Shown here piece after piece: positions 1 to 8,449 of a DNA stretch of 64,000 bases. This stretch comes from Anaerolineales bacterium. GTDB taxonomy: Bacteria > Chloroflexota > Anaerolineae > Anaerolineales > Villigracilaceae. Position 1 is the first letter of the stretch, and the number at the start of each line of letters is the position of its first letter. The notes beneath the pieces were generated by a model. The model was given only the letters and a program-made list of their open reading frames with translations. It was not told where the DNA came from and ran no database searches. The stretch lies in assembly GCA_014860745.1 (NCBI GenBank), contig JACZJC010000074.1, positions 164,715 to 228,714 of the forward strand, given 5' to 3'. The position numbers and the translations under genes were made by a program.

Positions 1-1373
1 AACGAACCCGACCCGCACGAAGGGTCAAGCACTTTTATTTTGGCAACATCCGCGGGCGTGAGTCTCTTCCCCTCTCCAGACGGCGCTCTTCCGTCTGGGG
101 AGGGGCCAGGGGAGGGGTCCTTCAATAAACTGCCCAACGTATTCTCAACGATGTAATCCACAATGTACTGCGGGGTGTAATACACGCCGCCCGCCTTGCG
201 TACCTCGGGCTTCTCCTCGATCTTCACCTGCTTCTCAGTCGTCCGCACCACACGGCCCAAAAAGCGTTCGTAGATCGTGCCGAGGATTTCCACAGGCAGC
301 ACCGCAAAGTTATACGGCGAGTTCTCAGGCTGCAAGTCTGTGATCACAGCTTGAACCACTTTATTCGAAACAAAAACATTTTCCAGTTCAGGACGAGGCG
401 CGAAGATACTGCCGTTATAGAAGTTGTTCAATTCCTCGAAGATCGTCTTGCAGGATGAAAACCAGCCCGCGTCACGCTGCGCGGCCCCCAAGCCTGCCTC
501 TGTCACCCGATCTTTTATCTCGCTGAGATAGTCTCTGTCCACCTCTCGGTCAGACAGCGCTTTGATAAAGATCAAACGGTCGATCAACAATTGCACCGCC
601 GCCGTGATCAAATCACCATCGGCAGAAGGATTAAGCTTCTTCATGTCCTTCGCCAGCAGCACCCGCCAGCCGTCCTTCTCATCGTCCATTTCCGCAAGGA
701 AAGCCTTATCAGGCGGAATACGGTTGGCTTTTACTTTCTGCGGCGAAAGATAACGAGACCAAAGCCCGTTGTTGGGACGGGGCTTGCCCCCGTCCTTGCC
801 TTCAGGGCGACCGTGAAGTTCGCCCCTACGCGAATCCTCCATCACATGATTTCTCTCGAACAACTCCCACAACTCATCGAACTTATCCACATAATCCGTG
901 TACTTCCAATCGATCACACGGAAGTTATTCACCGCCTCAGGCTTCGCCGCGAAAAGCGTGCAGTCCAACACGATGAACTCCTGAAAATCGGTCAGGATGG
1001 CAAAGTCGATCTTCTCCGAAGGCTTGCTGTTCTGCGTGGAATAGGCGTAGGAATACACCTGATACAGCCAGCGCGGGTCTTTCATCGAATACTTGACCTG
1101 CTTGGCGTCCATCACCAGCACGTCGCGCCCGTCCAGGTTCAGGATGTAATCGGGGCGCAGTCCCTTCCGGTTCGTCACCTGCACCTTGAATTCATAATGC
1201 GCATGCGAAAGCCCTTCGTTTTCCGTGTTCCAGTTCAAATAACGGAACAAGGGACGGATAAAGTTATTCTCGATCTGCGCTTCCGCCGCCTTCTCAAGCG
1301 TGGCTTCGTGCGCGCGAAAATCTTCAACAAGTTTAATAATTTTGGTGTGGGCTTCCACTTTGGAATAGGTCAT
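1..1373 (-). CDS. Type IIG (Eco57I-like) restriction/N6-adenine methyltransferase, 3' part missing
   Basis: About 457 codons are visible and the gene runs off the left edge. The N-terminal part has a PD-(D/E)xK-like nuclease signature: RPDYIL followed by a strand and VLVMDAKQ. A helical linker follows, then the methyltransferase entry motif GGVYYTPQYIVDYIV and SAM-binding motif I, LDPSCGSGSF, which sits exactly at the window edge. The catalytic NPPY and the target-recognition domain must lie outside. In this family one polypeptide both methylates adenine and cuts DNA. The start at 1373 is preceded by GGGAGAG; an in-frame ATG at 1385 is possible but has no good ribosome site. Two palindromic repeats lie in frame (69-105 and 774-829) and add linker-like residues, so the reading frame seems to have survived insertions. 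An Eco57I-class methyltransferase without nuclease activity is the alternative. Confidence 0.85.
   Translation of the reverse strand, partial: MTYSKVEAHTKIIKLVEDFRAHEATLEKAAEAQIENNFIRPLFRYLNWNTENEGLSHAHYEFKVQVTNRKGLRPDYILNLDGRDVLVMDAKQVKYSMKDPRWLYQVYSYAYSTQNSKPSEKIDFAILTDFQEFIVLDCTLFAAKPEAVNNFRVIDWKYTDYVDKFDELWELFERNHVMEDSRRGELHGRPEGKDGGKPRPNNGLWSRYLSPQKVKANRIPPDKAFLAEMDDEKDGWRVLLAKDMKKLNPSADGDLITAAVQLLIDRLIFIKALSDREVDRDYLSEIKDRVTEAGLGAAQRDAGWFSSCKTIFEELNNFYNGSIFAPRPELENVFVSNKVVQAVITDLQPENSPYNFAVLPVEILGTIYERFLGRVVRTTEKQVKIEEKPEVRKAGGVYYTPQYIVDYIVENTLGSLLKDPSPGPSPDGRAPSGEGKRLTPADVAKIKVLDPSCGSGS
69..105. repeat. G/C-rich palindrome inside the type IIG gene
   Basis: The arms CCCCTCTCCAGACGG and CCGTCTGGGGAGGGG pair over 15 bp with one mismatch around a 7-nt loop. 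On the minus strand it encodes a Pro/Gly/Ser-rich run (around DPSPGPSPDGRAPSGEGK) between methyltransferase motifs X and I, a spot where families usually have a short loop. It looks like an interspersed element inserted without breaking the frame. Confidence 0.6.
774..829. repeat. Composite two-hairpin repeat ending CTAC, in frame in the type IIG gene
   Basis: The first hairpin pairs GGACGGGG (775-782) with CCCCGTCC (788-795). The second pairs GGGCGA (805-810) with TCGCCC (820-825) and ends in CTAC. The second half, AGGGCGACCGTGAAG and its continuation CGCCCCTACG, is nearly identical to the element at 2834-2899, so both belong to one dispersed family. In the minus-strand gene it encodes roughly residues 182-200. 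Confidence 0.65.
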
Positions 1374-1443
1374 TGTCTCTCCCATGGAATTTGACCTGAT
1401 TTTACAACAAAAAGACCCCTTCCATCCTTCTTACGGCTGGAAC

Positions 1444-2820
1444 TCACCCCGCCAGCAATTCATCCACCGCGTTTGCCAGTTCCCGCAAGTTGCTTACTTT
1501 CAATACATTGCTGCATAGCGGCGCGTACCTGGGCATGTCACTGTCGTCGTGCCACATGGTTTCGGGTTCAGGGTTCAGCCAGATGGTGCGAGTGGCGCGG
1601 CGGGACATGTGCGAGAAAATGTCGAGGCGCGGGTCGTTGTAATTATTGCGCCCATCCCCGACGAGGATAAGCGTCGTTCCGCTGTTGAGCGTGTCCATAT
1701 ACTCGCTGTTGAAATCATTTAACGCCCAGCCGAGGTCAGTGTTGTAATGTCCGCTGGGCATGCGCCACAAAACGGACTGGATCGCCTCATCCGCATTCGT
1801 ACCGCTGAAATCCTCTGAAATCGATTCAAGATGGTCAATGAAGGCAAAGGCATGCGTCTTGCGGACTTGCCCCTGCAAGGCAAAGAGAAAGCTCAGCATC
1901 AATTCCGAGCAAAAGCGCATGGACGTGCTCACATCACAGATCACCACGATCTTCGGTTTGTGGACTTTATCGCGGTGTTTGATCTCCATCGGCACGCCGT
2001 GATATTTCAAATTCGCGCGGATGGTCGCCTTGGGGTCCATCTGCCCGCTTTTCATGCGTTTTTGCCGCAGGGCGATCCGAGTCCGCAAGGCGGCGGCGAG
2101 TCGCTTCACTTCGCGCTGTAAAAGTTTTTTATCTTCATCAGATAACGCATGGAACGGACGGTTCATTAAATTATCGATATTTTCGCCGCGCGGTTTCTCA
2201 CTCAGATTCTCGGCAATGCGCTCGCCCGCAAATTGATCGATCTGCTCCTGCATGCCCCGCATGTTCTGTTGGATCATATTTCGGATCTGCTCGACGCGCT
2301 CGCGGCTCATGCCCATCTGCGCGAGTTGTTCCATCAACTCCTTCAATGCCTTCTGCACTTCGGGGAACGCCATCGCGCGCATCATGCGCTGCGCCATCCA
2401 GTTTTGATAATTGAGATTGTCGGCCTGATTCAACCCGACCAACTGACCCAGCGCCTCCAGCTCCGCACGGGACAACTGCTCGCCGTTCATCAGCCTTTCC
2501 ATCCGCTGACGGAGATTCTCCGCAAACTGCTTCAATGCCTCGGCCAGCATTTGGATTTCTTCCGGCGTCAGATCATCCATCGGATTTCCGCCCATCATCG
2601 GCGGAGTCCCAGAGCCGAAGAACAGCGGAAATAACTTGTCGAAAGTGAGAAGGTCTTTTACATCCTTGATAAGCGTTGCCCGCAGCGACAGCCGAAACGA
2701 CTCACGATCCTGAATCCCCATTAAATCCACAGCGGAAAACGCCTCCGCGCTTTCTGCTAAAGACACGCGCACCCCGCTCGCGCGCAACGCTGCAATTAAC
2801 TGTAAGATACGGGATTCCAT
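1444..2820 (-). CDS. VWA domain protein, CoxE-like
   Basis: 458 residues. The C-terminal third is a von Willebrand A domain with a metal-binding (MIDAS) DxSxS motif, DVSTS at 296-300, followed by a threonine in NTDLGWAL and an aspartate in LILVGDGRNN. The N-terminal two thirds are helical, with a Met/Gln-rich stretch around 150-200. CoxE-type VWA proteins work with MoxR AAA+ ATPases as chaperones that insert metals or assemble enzymes. The MoxR gene lies directly upstream on the same strand, 82 bp away, and the gap is filled by a repeat. What the pair acts on cannot be read from this window; no CO dehydrogenase genes are nearby. Confidence 0.85.
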   Translation of the reverse strand: MESRILQLIAALRASGVRVSLAESAEAFSAVDLMGIQDRESFRLSLRATLIKDVKDLLTFDKLFPLFFGSGTPPMMGGNPMDDLTPEEIQMLAEALKQFAENLRQRMERLMNGEQLSRAELEALGQLVGLNQADNLNYQNWMAQRMMRAMAFPEVQKALKELMEQLAQMGMSRERVEQIRNMIQQNMRGMQEQIDQFAGERIAENLSEKPRGENIDNLMNRPFHALSDEDKKLLQREVKRLAAALRTRIALRQKRMKSGQMDPKATIRANLKYHGVPMEIKHRDKVHKPKIVVICDVSTSMRFCSELMLSFLFALQGQVRKTHAFAFIDHLESISEDFSGTNADEAIQSVLWRMPSGHYNTDLGWALNDFNSEYMDTLNSGTTLILVGDGRNNYNDPRLDIFSHMSRRATRTIWLNPEPETMWHDDSDMPRYAPLCSNVLKVSNLRELANAVDELLAG

Positions 2821-2833
2821 GATTTGTATTCCT

Positions 2834-2899
2834 GTAGGGACAGGGCTCGCCCCTGTCCCTTTTGCATATACGAGGGCGACCGTGAAGGTCCGCCCCTAC
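2834..2899. repeat. GTAG...CTAC composite palindromic repeat between moxR-like and VWA genes
   Basis: It starts with GTAG, then hairpin GGGACAGGG/CCCTGTCCC (2837-2845 with 2851-2859). A second hairpin follows at about 2874-2895, sharing AGGGCGACCGTGAAG with the copy at 774-829. It ends in CTAC at 2896-2899. It occupies nearly the whole 82-bp gap between two genes expected to be co-transcribed, so it would be part of their mRNA. Confidence 0.7.
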
Positions 2900-2902
2900 G
2901 AA

Positions 2903-3865
2903 TCAATTCCCTGAAAACTTTCCAAAATCATCCGCAGGCGGACGTTGCTTCGGTTGCGGCGGACTCGTCAACTGCCGCTTCGCCTTTTGCAAATCCGCTT
3001 CGTGCTTCAATAAGACCGACAGCGTATCCTCCAACACATCCTTGTCCAAATTGGACGCATTCAACGCCACCAGCGCGTTTGCCCAATCCAGCGTCTCGCT
3101 GATGGATGGGGATTTTCTCATATCCGCTTTGCGAAGTTTCTGCACGAATTCCACGGCTTGCTGTGCCAGCTTGGGATTCAAGTCTGGCACTTTCAAATGC
3201 ACCACCGCCAGCTCTTCCTGCAAAGTGGGGTAATCGATGAAGAGATATAAACAACGCCGCTTCAGGGCTTCGGAAAGTTCGCGCGTGTTGTTGGAGGTCA
3301 GCACCACGAAAGGTTTGTGTTTTGCCGCCAGCGTTCCCAACTCCGGCACAGAAACTTGAAAATCGCTCAACACTTCCAGTAGAAAGGCTTCAAATTCGGC
3401 ATCGGCTCGGTCGATTTCGTCGATCAATAAAACCGTTGGATTTTCGCTCAGAATGGCCTTCAACAGCGGACGTTGTAACAAAAAACGGTTCGAGAAAAAA
3501 ACATCTTCCTCCTTTGCCAGTTTGTCCGCCGCTTCGGCAAGCGATTCCGCTTTGCCAAGGGTGTCGTTCAGCTTGTCGCGCAGTAGTTGCGTGTACAGCA
3601 ACTGCTTCGAATACTCCCACTCATACAACGCCTTGGATTCGTCCAATCCTTCATAGCATTGCAGGCGGATCAACTCGCGCCCAGTTGCAGATGCTATCGC
3701 TTTGGCCAATTCCGTTTTGCCCACTCCGGCCGGCCCTTCGGCAAGAAGCGGCTTGCCCAACTTCTGCGCGAGATACACGATCGTCGCGATCTCATCCGAT
3801 GCGATGTATCTCTGTTTATTCAATTCAGATTTTACGGTTTTTGTTGAGTCGAAAAGTGTTGTCAT
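2903..3865 (-). CDS. MoxR-family AAA+ ATPase
   Basis: 320 residues from the ATG at 3865. Walker A is GPAGVGKT (44-51), Walker B is LLIDEIDRAD, and sensor 1 is VLTSNN followed by the arginine-rich ALKRRCLYLFIDYP. The order and length fit MoxR ATPases, which remodel or activate protein complexes together with a VWA partner; that partner is encoded next. The start codon overlaps the stop of the upstream 103-residue gene as ATGA (3865-3862), which argues for translational coupling and against the in-frame ATG 12 bp upstream. Client unknown. Confidence 0.9.
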   Translation of the reverse strand: MTTLFDSTKTVKSELNKQRYIASDEIATIVYLAQKLGKPLLAEGPAGVGKTELAKAIASATGRELIRLQCYEGLDESKALYEWEYSKQLLYTQLLRDKLNDTLGKAESLAEAADKLAKEEDVFFSNRFLLQRPLLKAILSENPTVLLIDEIDRADAEFEAFLLEVLSDFQVSVPELGTLAAKHKPFVVLTSNNTRELSEALKRRCLYLFIDYPTLQEELAVVHLKVPDLNPKLAQQAVEFVQKLRKADMRKSPSISETLDWANALVALNASNLDKDVLEDTLSVLLKHEADLQKAKRQLTSPPQPKQRPPADDFGKFSGN

Positions 3866-4173
3866 TGGGTATCCCATAACTTCTTAAGTGGATCGATTTG
3901 TTCCCAGCCTTTGTTCTTTTCCACGTGTTGGACCTGCAGATCGGTGAAATGGGCGTCCAGCACGGCGGCGCGTTCCTGGGCCAGCGGCGGGACGCAATAA
4001 TCCTCTTCTTCCCAAATTGCCACGCCGTCCGATTGCCAGCGCGCGTTATCCAGTCCGTTTTGAAGCGCCTGCCCGAACGGACGCATCGCGCGGATCTCCC
4101 CTGAATCCAGCCATTCGCGCAAACGGTTCATCTTTGATGCAATCGGCCTGGCTGTGACGAGATAGTATGCCAT
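3862..4173 (-). CDS. Small protein of unknown function, first gene of the MoxR/VWA operon
   Basis: 103 residues, preceded by a strong AGGAGG ribosome site and coupled to the MoxR gene by an ATGA overlap, so it is almost surely a real gene. I do not recognise the family. It is mostly helical, with a conserved-looking core around SGEIRAMRPFGQALQNGLDN and an acidic WEEEDYC, and has no membrane segment or signal peptide. Its placement suggests it serves the MoxR/VWA pair or is merely co-expressed with it. Confidence 0.7.
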   Translation of the reverse strand: MAYYLVTARPIASKMNRLREWLDSGEIRAMRPFGQALQNGLDNARWQSDGVAIWEEEDYCVPPLAQERAAVLDAHFTDLQVQHVEKNKGWEQIDPLKKLWDTQ

Positions 4174-4191
4174 CTCTGCCTCCTTCGTGAA

Positions 4192-5370
4192 TTAGACCTT
4201 TAAACCAATTGTTCGATATACATTCAGATTCGCTTCCAATTCTTTTTGAAGAGTGAATCGATTCAAAATGGATTCTCTCGCAGATTTACCAAGTGCGCGC
4301 CGTTTCTCATTATTATCTAACAATCCCAGGATTTTTTCGGCGAGTGAATTTTCATCTTTGACGTTGACGAGCAAGCCGTTCTTTCCATCTTCAAGCACAT
4401 CGAGCACACCGCCAACCGGTGTGACAATGACGGGTATTTCGCAGGCCATTGCTTCGAGCAGGGCGTTCGGCATTCCGTCGCGCAGGGATGGGTGAACGAA
4501 AACATCCATCAACGAATAGTACGCGGGAAGATCGTTGTGGGGGATAGGACCTGTGACGATGATTTTGGAATTTGGATGTTCGCTTCTAAACTCGTCGAAA
4601 ACTGCTCGGTCGTCCCCGGGCCGAATCTCCCCGACGATGAAAAGGGTGGTGGGGCGAATTTTATTAACCTGCGCGTAGCCAAGCAGGAGAGTTGTCAGCC
4701 CTTTTTTCTCGCGCAGTTCACCCACAAAACCAACCACGGTGCTTCTTTCTTTTTTCGCTTTTTCACTTTCCAACCCAATCATCTCGGCCAATACTTCATT
4801 CCTTTCCAGTGGCGTGAAGCGATCGGTGTCAATGCCATTCGGAATCAGATGTATCTCGCGGTTTATAAATGCTTTTGCTTTTTTCGCCAGCTCGCTTGCA
4901 TTGGTTGTCACTGCACCGGCGTTTTGCAGGGCATACATCACGTGCGAAAATTTTAGCGGGTCGAATGCGGCGCGTTCGATATCATTGCCGCGGATGGAGA
5001 CAACGCTTGGGATGTTCAAATATTTCCCTGCGTATGCGCCGACGAATCCCGCCATTGGAAGAAAATAGGCATGGATCAAATCAAAAGGTTCGCGTTTGTG
5101 TTCCTCCACGATGAGTTCGAACCAATCCACGAGCGTATCGTCCATGCGTTTATGCGCGCCGAAACGCGTGACAAGAACTTTGCCGGAGCGGAGAGTCTGT
5201 TTGTTGGCGGCTGGCAGGCTGAAGTCTGCCCTGAGCGAGGCCGAAGGGCTTGGAGCAAAGACGCGGACATCATGTCCAATAGTTGCAAGCGATTCCCCCA
5301 ATCGTCCTGTGGAGATTGCGAGACCGCCGATGTCTGGTGTATACTTTTCGCTCAATAAAGCAATTTTCAT
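4192..5370 (-). CDS. GT4-family glycosyltransferase
   Basis: 392 residues from ATG 5370. A GT-B fold is indicated by the N-terminal glycine loop after MKIALLSEKYTPDIGG, the nucleotide-sugar site HPSLRDGMPNALLEAMACE and the following PVIVTPVGG. GT4 enzymes are retaining transferases that build surface glycans or glycolipids; donor and acceptor cannot be predicted here. The start region faces the divergent small gene at 5382. A TTG at 5382 is an alternative start, but the ATG gives the canonical N-terminus of the fold. Confidence 0.85.
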   Translation of the reverse strand: MKIALLSEKYTPDIGGLAISTGRLGESLATIGHDVRVFAPSPSASLRADFSLPAANKQTLRSGKVLVTRFGAHKRMDDTLVDWFELIVEEHKREPFDLIHAYFLPMAGFVGAYAGKYLNIPSVVSIRGNDIERAAFDPLKFSHVMYALQNAGAVTTNASELAKKAKAFINREIHLIPNGIDTDRFTPLERNEVLAEMIGLESEKAKKERSTVVGFVGELREKKGLTTLLLGYAQVNKIRPTTLFIVGEIRPGDDRAVFDEFRSEHPNSKIIVTGPIPHNDLPAYYSLMDVFVHPSLRDGMPNALLEAMACEIPVIVTPVGGVLDVLEDGKNGLLVNVKDENSLAEKILGLLDNNEKRRALGKSARESILNRFTLQKELEANLNVYRTIGLKV

Positions 5371-5381
5371 GAGGTGGCTCA

Positions 5382-5669
5382 ATGGCAGAAAAATGTGAAA
5401 TGATTATTGGTTATCTGGTCCCGCATCAATGCGAGAATCCTGCGCTTGGCAAATGTGTAAAATGCGGGCGAGGTTTTTGCGATGAACATACCAATGCAAC
5501 CCGGCAGGGCCGTGTATGTCTTGCCTGCCAGCAGGGACTTGAGATGCCGGTCGCTTTACCGATTGCTGCTGCTTTGTTCACGCCCGCTGACCTGGATACC
5601 TTTGGCCGCACCAGCCGCTTCAATGACGACGCCGATGACGGCGGCGATCTGTTTTCCGATTTGAGTTAG
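5382..5669 (+). CDS. Small Cys-rich, probably zinc-binding protein
   Basis: 95 residues. Cysteines and histidines are paired as in treble-clef or B-box-like fingers: HQC, CVKCGRGFCDEH and CLAC within the first 50 residues. The C-terminal half is Ala/Pro then Asp-rich (DDADDGGDLFSD). GAGGTGG precedes the ATG. It overlaps the stop of the convergent radical SAM gene by 4 bp. Function unknown; a role in protein contact is more likely than catalysis. Confidence 0.6.
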   Translation: MAEKCEMIIGYLVPHQCENPALGKCVKCGRGFCDEHTNATRQGRVCLACQQGLEMPVALPIAAALFTPADLDTFGRTSRFNDDADDGGDLFSDLS

Positions 5670-6826
5670 TACGGCCCGATGGCTTCCCAAATCTCTTTAT
5701 TCTGTCCGATAAAATCATCGCACCGCCTGCATGGAGCCAATGCGGGCGGATGCATTTTTAATCGTATGTTGCGATAAACTGCCCCCTCCCAAATTTCTTT
5801 GAAAGATTGTTGATGGATATTGCCAATGGGTGGAATTTTTTCGCGGGTCATGCAGCACACATACACATTGCCATTGAAATCGATGAGGCTGTGAGTCCAG
5901 GGAGCATAACAGGGATGCCTGTCATAATAGCCGAAGGCGTATCTGCCCGCGCGTCCCAAGCGGACCTCGGACTCGCTCCTGCCGAATGGATATGCGTCTT
6001 CATCTGATACGATCAAACCCAGGGCCAGTGCGCGTTCCGCAATCCTTGGGCCGATCTCTTCATTGAATAAAGCAATGTCCTTCTTTCGCATGGACAGGAT
6101 CTCGCCGCAATGGTCGTCCACTGGTATTAGGTTGATGCCGTCCGCGCCGAGTTCGTGAGCCAGGTCCGGGAGAGTTTCCAGCGTTTGGTAATTCGTGCGG
6201 CTGACCACCGTGTTGATGCGGATGTTCAACTTGCCTTTGTGTTTGTAGCGGCGGAAGAGTTCCACGGCTTTGACCGTGGCTTTGAAGGAACCCTCCACAC
6301 CTCGGATTTTCTCGTGCATCTTGCGGATGGGGGAGTCGATGGAAATATTCACTCCGCGTAATCCGCACTCGATGAGCTGTTTGGCTTTCTCTTTTGTGAC
6401 AAGCGTGCCGTTCGTCGTCATGGTGACTTTGATGCCGAGCGATGAAGCCAATTGCACAAAATCAGGGATGTGTGGACGGAGCATCGGCTCGCCGCCTGAG
6501 ATGTGGATCTTCTTTGTCCCCAACTCCCCAAGTTCGCTGATGACTTCCATGAACCGATTCGCTGGAACGGGCGGCTCGCGTGTCTCACGCCAGTGATTAC
6601 ACATCTCGCATTTCAAGTTGCAGCCGTAAAACACCTTGAACTTAACGTAGAGTGGCTTGAAAGGGCGCGCGTTTAGAACCGCGTTGAGCAATTCGTCCCT
6701 GTTCTTTTCGAGCTCGGAGTTATACATCCATCGCTTGTCCAAATTATCGATAAAATTTCGGTTGTATTTATAATGACTGCGGATCAAATAAATTCTGTCG
6801 CAGATGTGAATCCCTGCAAAAATCAT
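5666..6826 (-). CDS. Radical SAM protein with SPASM-like C-terminus
   Basis: 386 residues. The [4Fe-4S]-binding CxxxCxxC is CNLKCEMC near residue 70. A (beta/alpha)6 core follows with GGEPMLRP (the SAM-binding GGE) and TTNGTLV. The C-terminal cysteines CYAPW, VCCMTRE and CRRCDDF fit a SPASM/twitch auxiliary cluster domain. Such enzymes modify peptides or other enzymes, or act in cofactor or lipid synthesis. No peptide substrate or maturase partner is visible next to it. The real start may be the Met about 34 residues downstream, because the first segment is not typical. Confidence 0.85.
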   Translation of the reverse strand: MIFAGIHICDRIYLIRSHYKYNRNFIDNLDKRWMYNSELEKNRDELLNAVLNARPFKPLYVKFKVFYGCNLKCEMCNHWRETREPPVPANRFMEVISELGELGTKKIHISGGEPMLRPHIPDFVQLASSLGIKVTMTTNGTLVTKEKAKQLIECGLRGVNISIDSPIRKMHEKIRGVEGSFKATVKAVELFRRYKHKGKLNIRINTVVSRTNYQTLETLPDLAHELGADGINLIPVDDHCGEILSMRKKDIALFNEEIGPRIAERALALGLIVSDEDAYPFGRSESEVRLGRAGRYAFGYYDRHPCYAPWTHSLIDFNGNVYVCCMTREKIPPIGNIHQQSFKEIWEGAVYRNIRLKMHPPALAPCRRCDDFIGQNKEIWEAIGPY

Positions 6827-6943
6827 GTGCTATGATTGTGGGACTGGAGTGAGAGTGCCAGGAAATCCGAAACGAAAAAGTACAAAGTAATTTTATCACT
6901 CCGTTCCCTTTTACCCCTTTCTAAATTTGCCTGATATTTTTCC

Positions 6944-7840
6944 ATGCGCCTCAAAGCCGATATTACCCTTTTTATTATCTCCATTATCTGGGGATCCGCC
7001 TTTGTCGCCCAGCGTGTCGCCGGGCAGGTCGGGAGCGTTTATATCTTCAACGGAGTCCGCTATTTGCTGGCGGCTCTGGTTGTCCTTCCGTTCGCATTCC
7101 GCTCGTTCAAAAACGCGAATTCAAAACTGTCCAATGGACAAATCAAATGGATGGCTGTAGCGGGTGTTTTTCTATTCATCGCGAGCGCCTTCCAGCAAGC
7201 GGGAATGGTATATACCACGGCAGGGAATGCGGGCTTCATTACCAGTCTCTACGTGGTGCTGATTCCGATCATTTTGTTTACCTTCTGGGGTGAGAGGTCT
7301 CATCGGTTGTTCATAATCGCAGTTGTCCTGGCGTTGGTGGGAGCTTTTCTTCTCTCCACGGGCGGGGAATTTTCTCTCCATCTCGGTGATTCTTTGGAAT
7401 TGATTGGCGCGTTCTTTTGGGCAGCGCATGTGATCGTGCTTGGCAAGTTCGCCTCCAAATTTGAATCCATGTCCTTTTCGGTTGGGCAGTTGGCGGTCTG
7501 TGGGGCGCTTAATCTTGGTATCGGGATTTTTGTTGAGCCAATGCCGTTGTTCAACTCAAACCTGCTTTTTGCCATCGCCTACACGGCATTTCTGTCGTTG
7601 GGCTTGTGTTACACCCTGCAGATTTGGGCGCAGAGGCATACGCCTCCCGCCGACGCGGCCCTCATCCTCAGCCTCGAATCGGTGTTTGCTGTTGTTTCAG
7701 GTTGGCTGTTATTGGATGAGAGGCTCGCTCCCATTCAAATTTTTGGCGCGTTCCTAATCTTTGCAGCCGTTGTCCTCTCGCAGTTTAAGGAATGGACATC
7801 AGGTACAATAGACCGCGACCATCTGGTTGAGGGGCGATAG
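6944..7840 (+). CDS. EamA/DMT-family membrane transporter
   Basis: 298 residues with ten hydrophobic segments arranged as two EamA repeats of five. The first begins LFIISIIWGSAFVAQRV and the second FWAAHVIVLGKFA. The AxxLxxESVFAVVSGWLLLDE stretch near residue 250 is typical of the family. These carriers export or exchange amino acids, nucleotides or other metabolites; the substrate is not predictable. It heads a run of plus-strand genes but is not tightly coupled to them. Confidence 0.88.
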   Translation: MRLKADITLFIISIIWGSAFVAQRVAGQVGSVYIFNGVRYLLAALVVLPFAFRSFKNANSKLSNGQIKWMAVAGVFLFIASAFQQAGMVYTTAGNAGFITSLYVVLIPIILFTFWGERSHRLFIIAVVLALVGAFLLSTGGEFSLHLGDSLELIGAFFWAAHVIVLGKFASKFESMSFSVGQLAVCGALNLGIGIFVEPMPLFNSNLLFAIAYTAFLSLGLCYTLQIWAQRHTPPADAALILSLESVFAVVSGWLLLDERLAPIQIFGAFLIFAAVVLSQFKEWTSGTIDRDHLVEGR

Positions 7841-7873
7841 CCTTCAACCATCAATCTGCCAACAAGCAACCTC

Positions 7874-8449
7874 ATGAATCCCGACGAACTCGACCTGTCC
7901 TTCCATCCGCTTACACAAAAACTCTGGCGGGATTTCGAATTGCTTTTCGGCGATAATGGCGCCTGCGGGGGTTGCTGGTGCATGTTTTGGAAGTTGCGCG
8001 GAAAAGCCTTCAGCGAAAATACAGGTGATGCGAACCGGCAAACGCAAAAGTCGATTGTGGATGCGAAAACCGTGCCGGGCTTGCTGGCTTATTCCGAAGG
8101 GTATCCCGTAGGATGGATCGCGATCGAACCGCGCAGCGCCTATCCCAAGCTTGCTCATTCGCGGGTTCTCCTCCCGGTGGACGATCAGGAGGTCTGGTCG
8201 GTCACCTGCTTTTTCATTGAAAAGCATCACCGCCGCAAAGGAATTGCGGTTGAATTGCTAAAAGCGGCCGTCAGGCATGTCAAAAAATGCGGCGGTAAAA
8301 TTGTGGAAGGTTACCCTGTGGATTCGAATACTATCCAGCCCGACCCTTTTGTCTTCACTGGCACGGCCGCAACCTTTATCAAAGCGGGCTTCAAGGAAGT
8401 CGCGCACAATTCGCCCACCCGCCCCATTTTTCGATTCGTAATCGTATAA
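7874..8449 (+). CDS. GNAT-family N-acetyltransferase
   Basis: 191 residues. Acetyl-CoA-binding motif A is EKHHRRKGIAVELLKAAV around residues 117-134, followed by a strand and an aromatic stretch near the end. The N-terminal GACGGCWCMFW is characteristic of one uncharacterised GNAT subgroup. The stop codon is immediately followed by the ATG of the next gene, suggesting one transcript. Acceptor unknown. Confidence 0.8.
   Translation: MNPDELDLSFHPLTQKLWRDFELLFGDNGACGGCWCMFWKLRGKAFSENTGDANRQTQKSIVDAKTVPGLLAYSEGYPVGWIAIEPRSAYPKLAHSRVLLPVDDQEVWSVTCFFIEKHHRRKGIAVELLKAAVRHVKKCGGKIVEGYPVDSNTIQPDPFVFTGTAATFIKAGFKEVAHNSPTRPIFRFVIV

Noticed and set aside
591..1394. 267-codon open frame on the plus strand
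   Set aside because: It is antisense to the type IIG gene, which shows clear nuclease and methyltransferase motifs; the plus-strand translation is His/Leu/Arg-rich with no family features.
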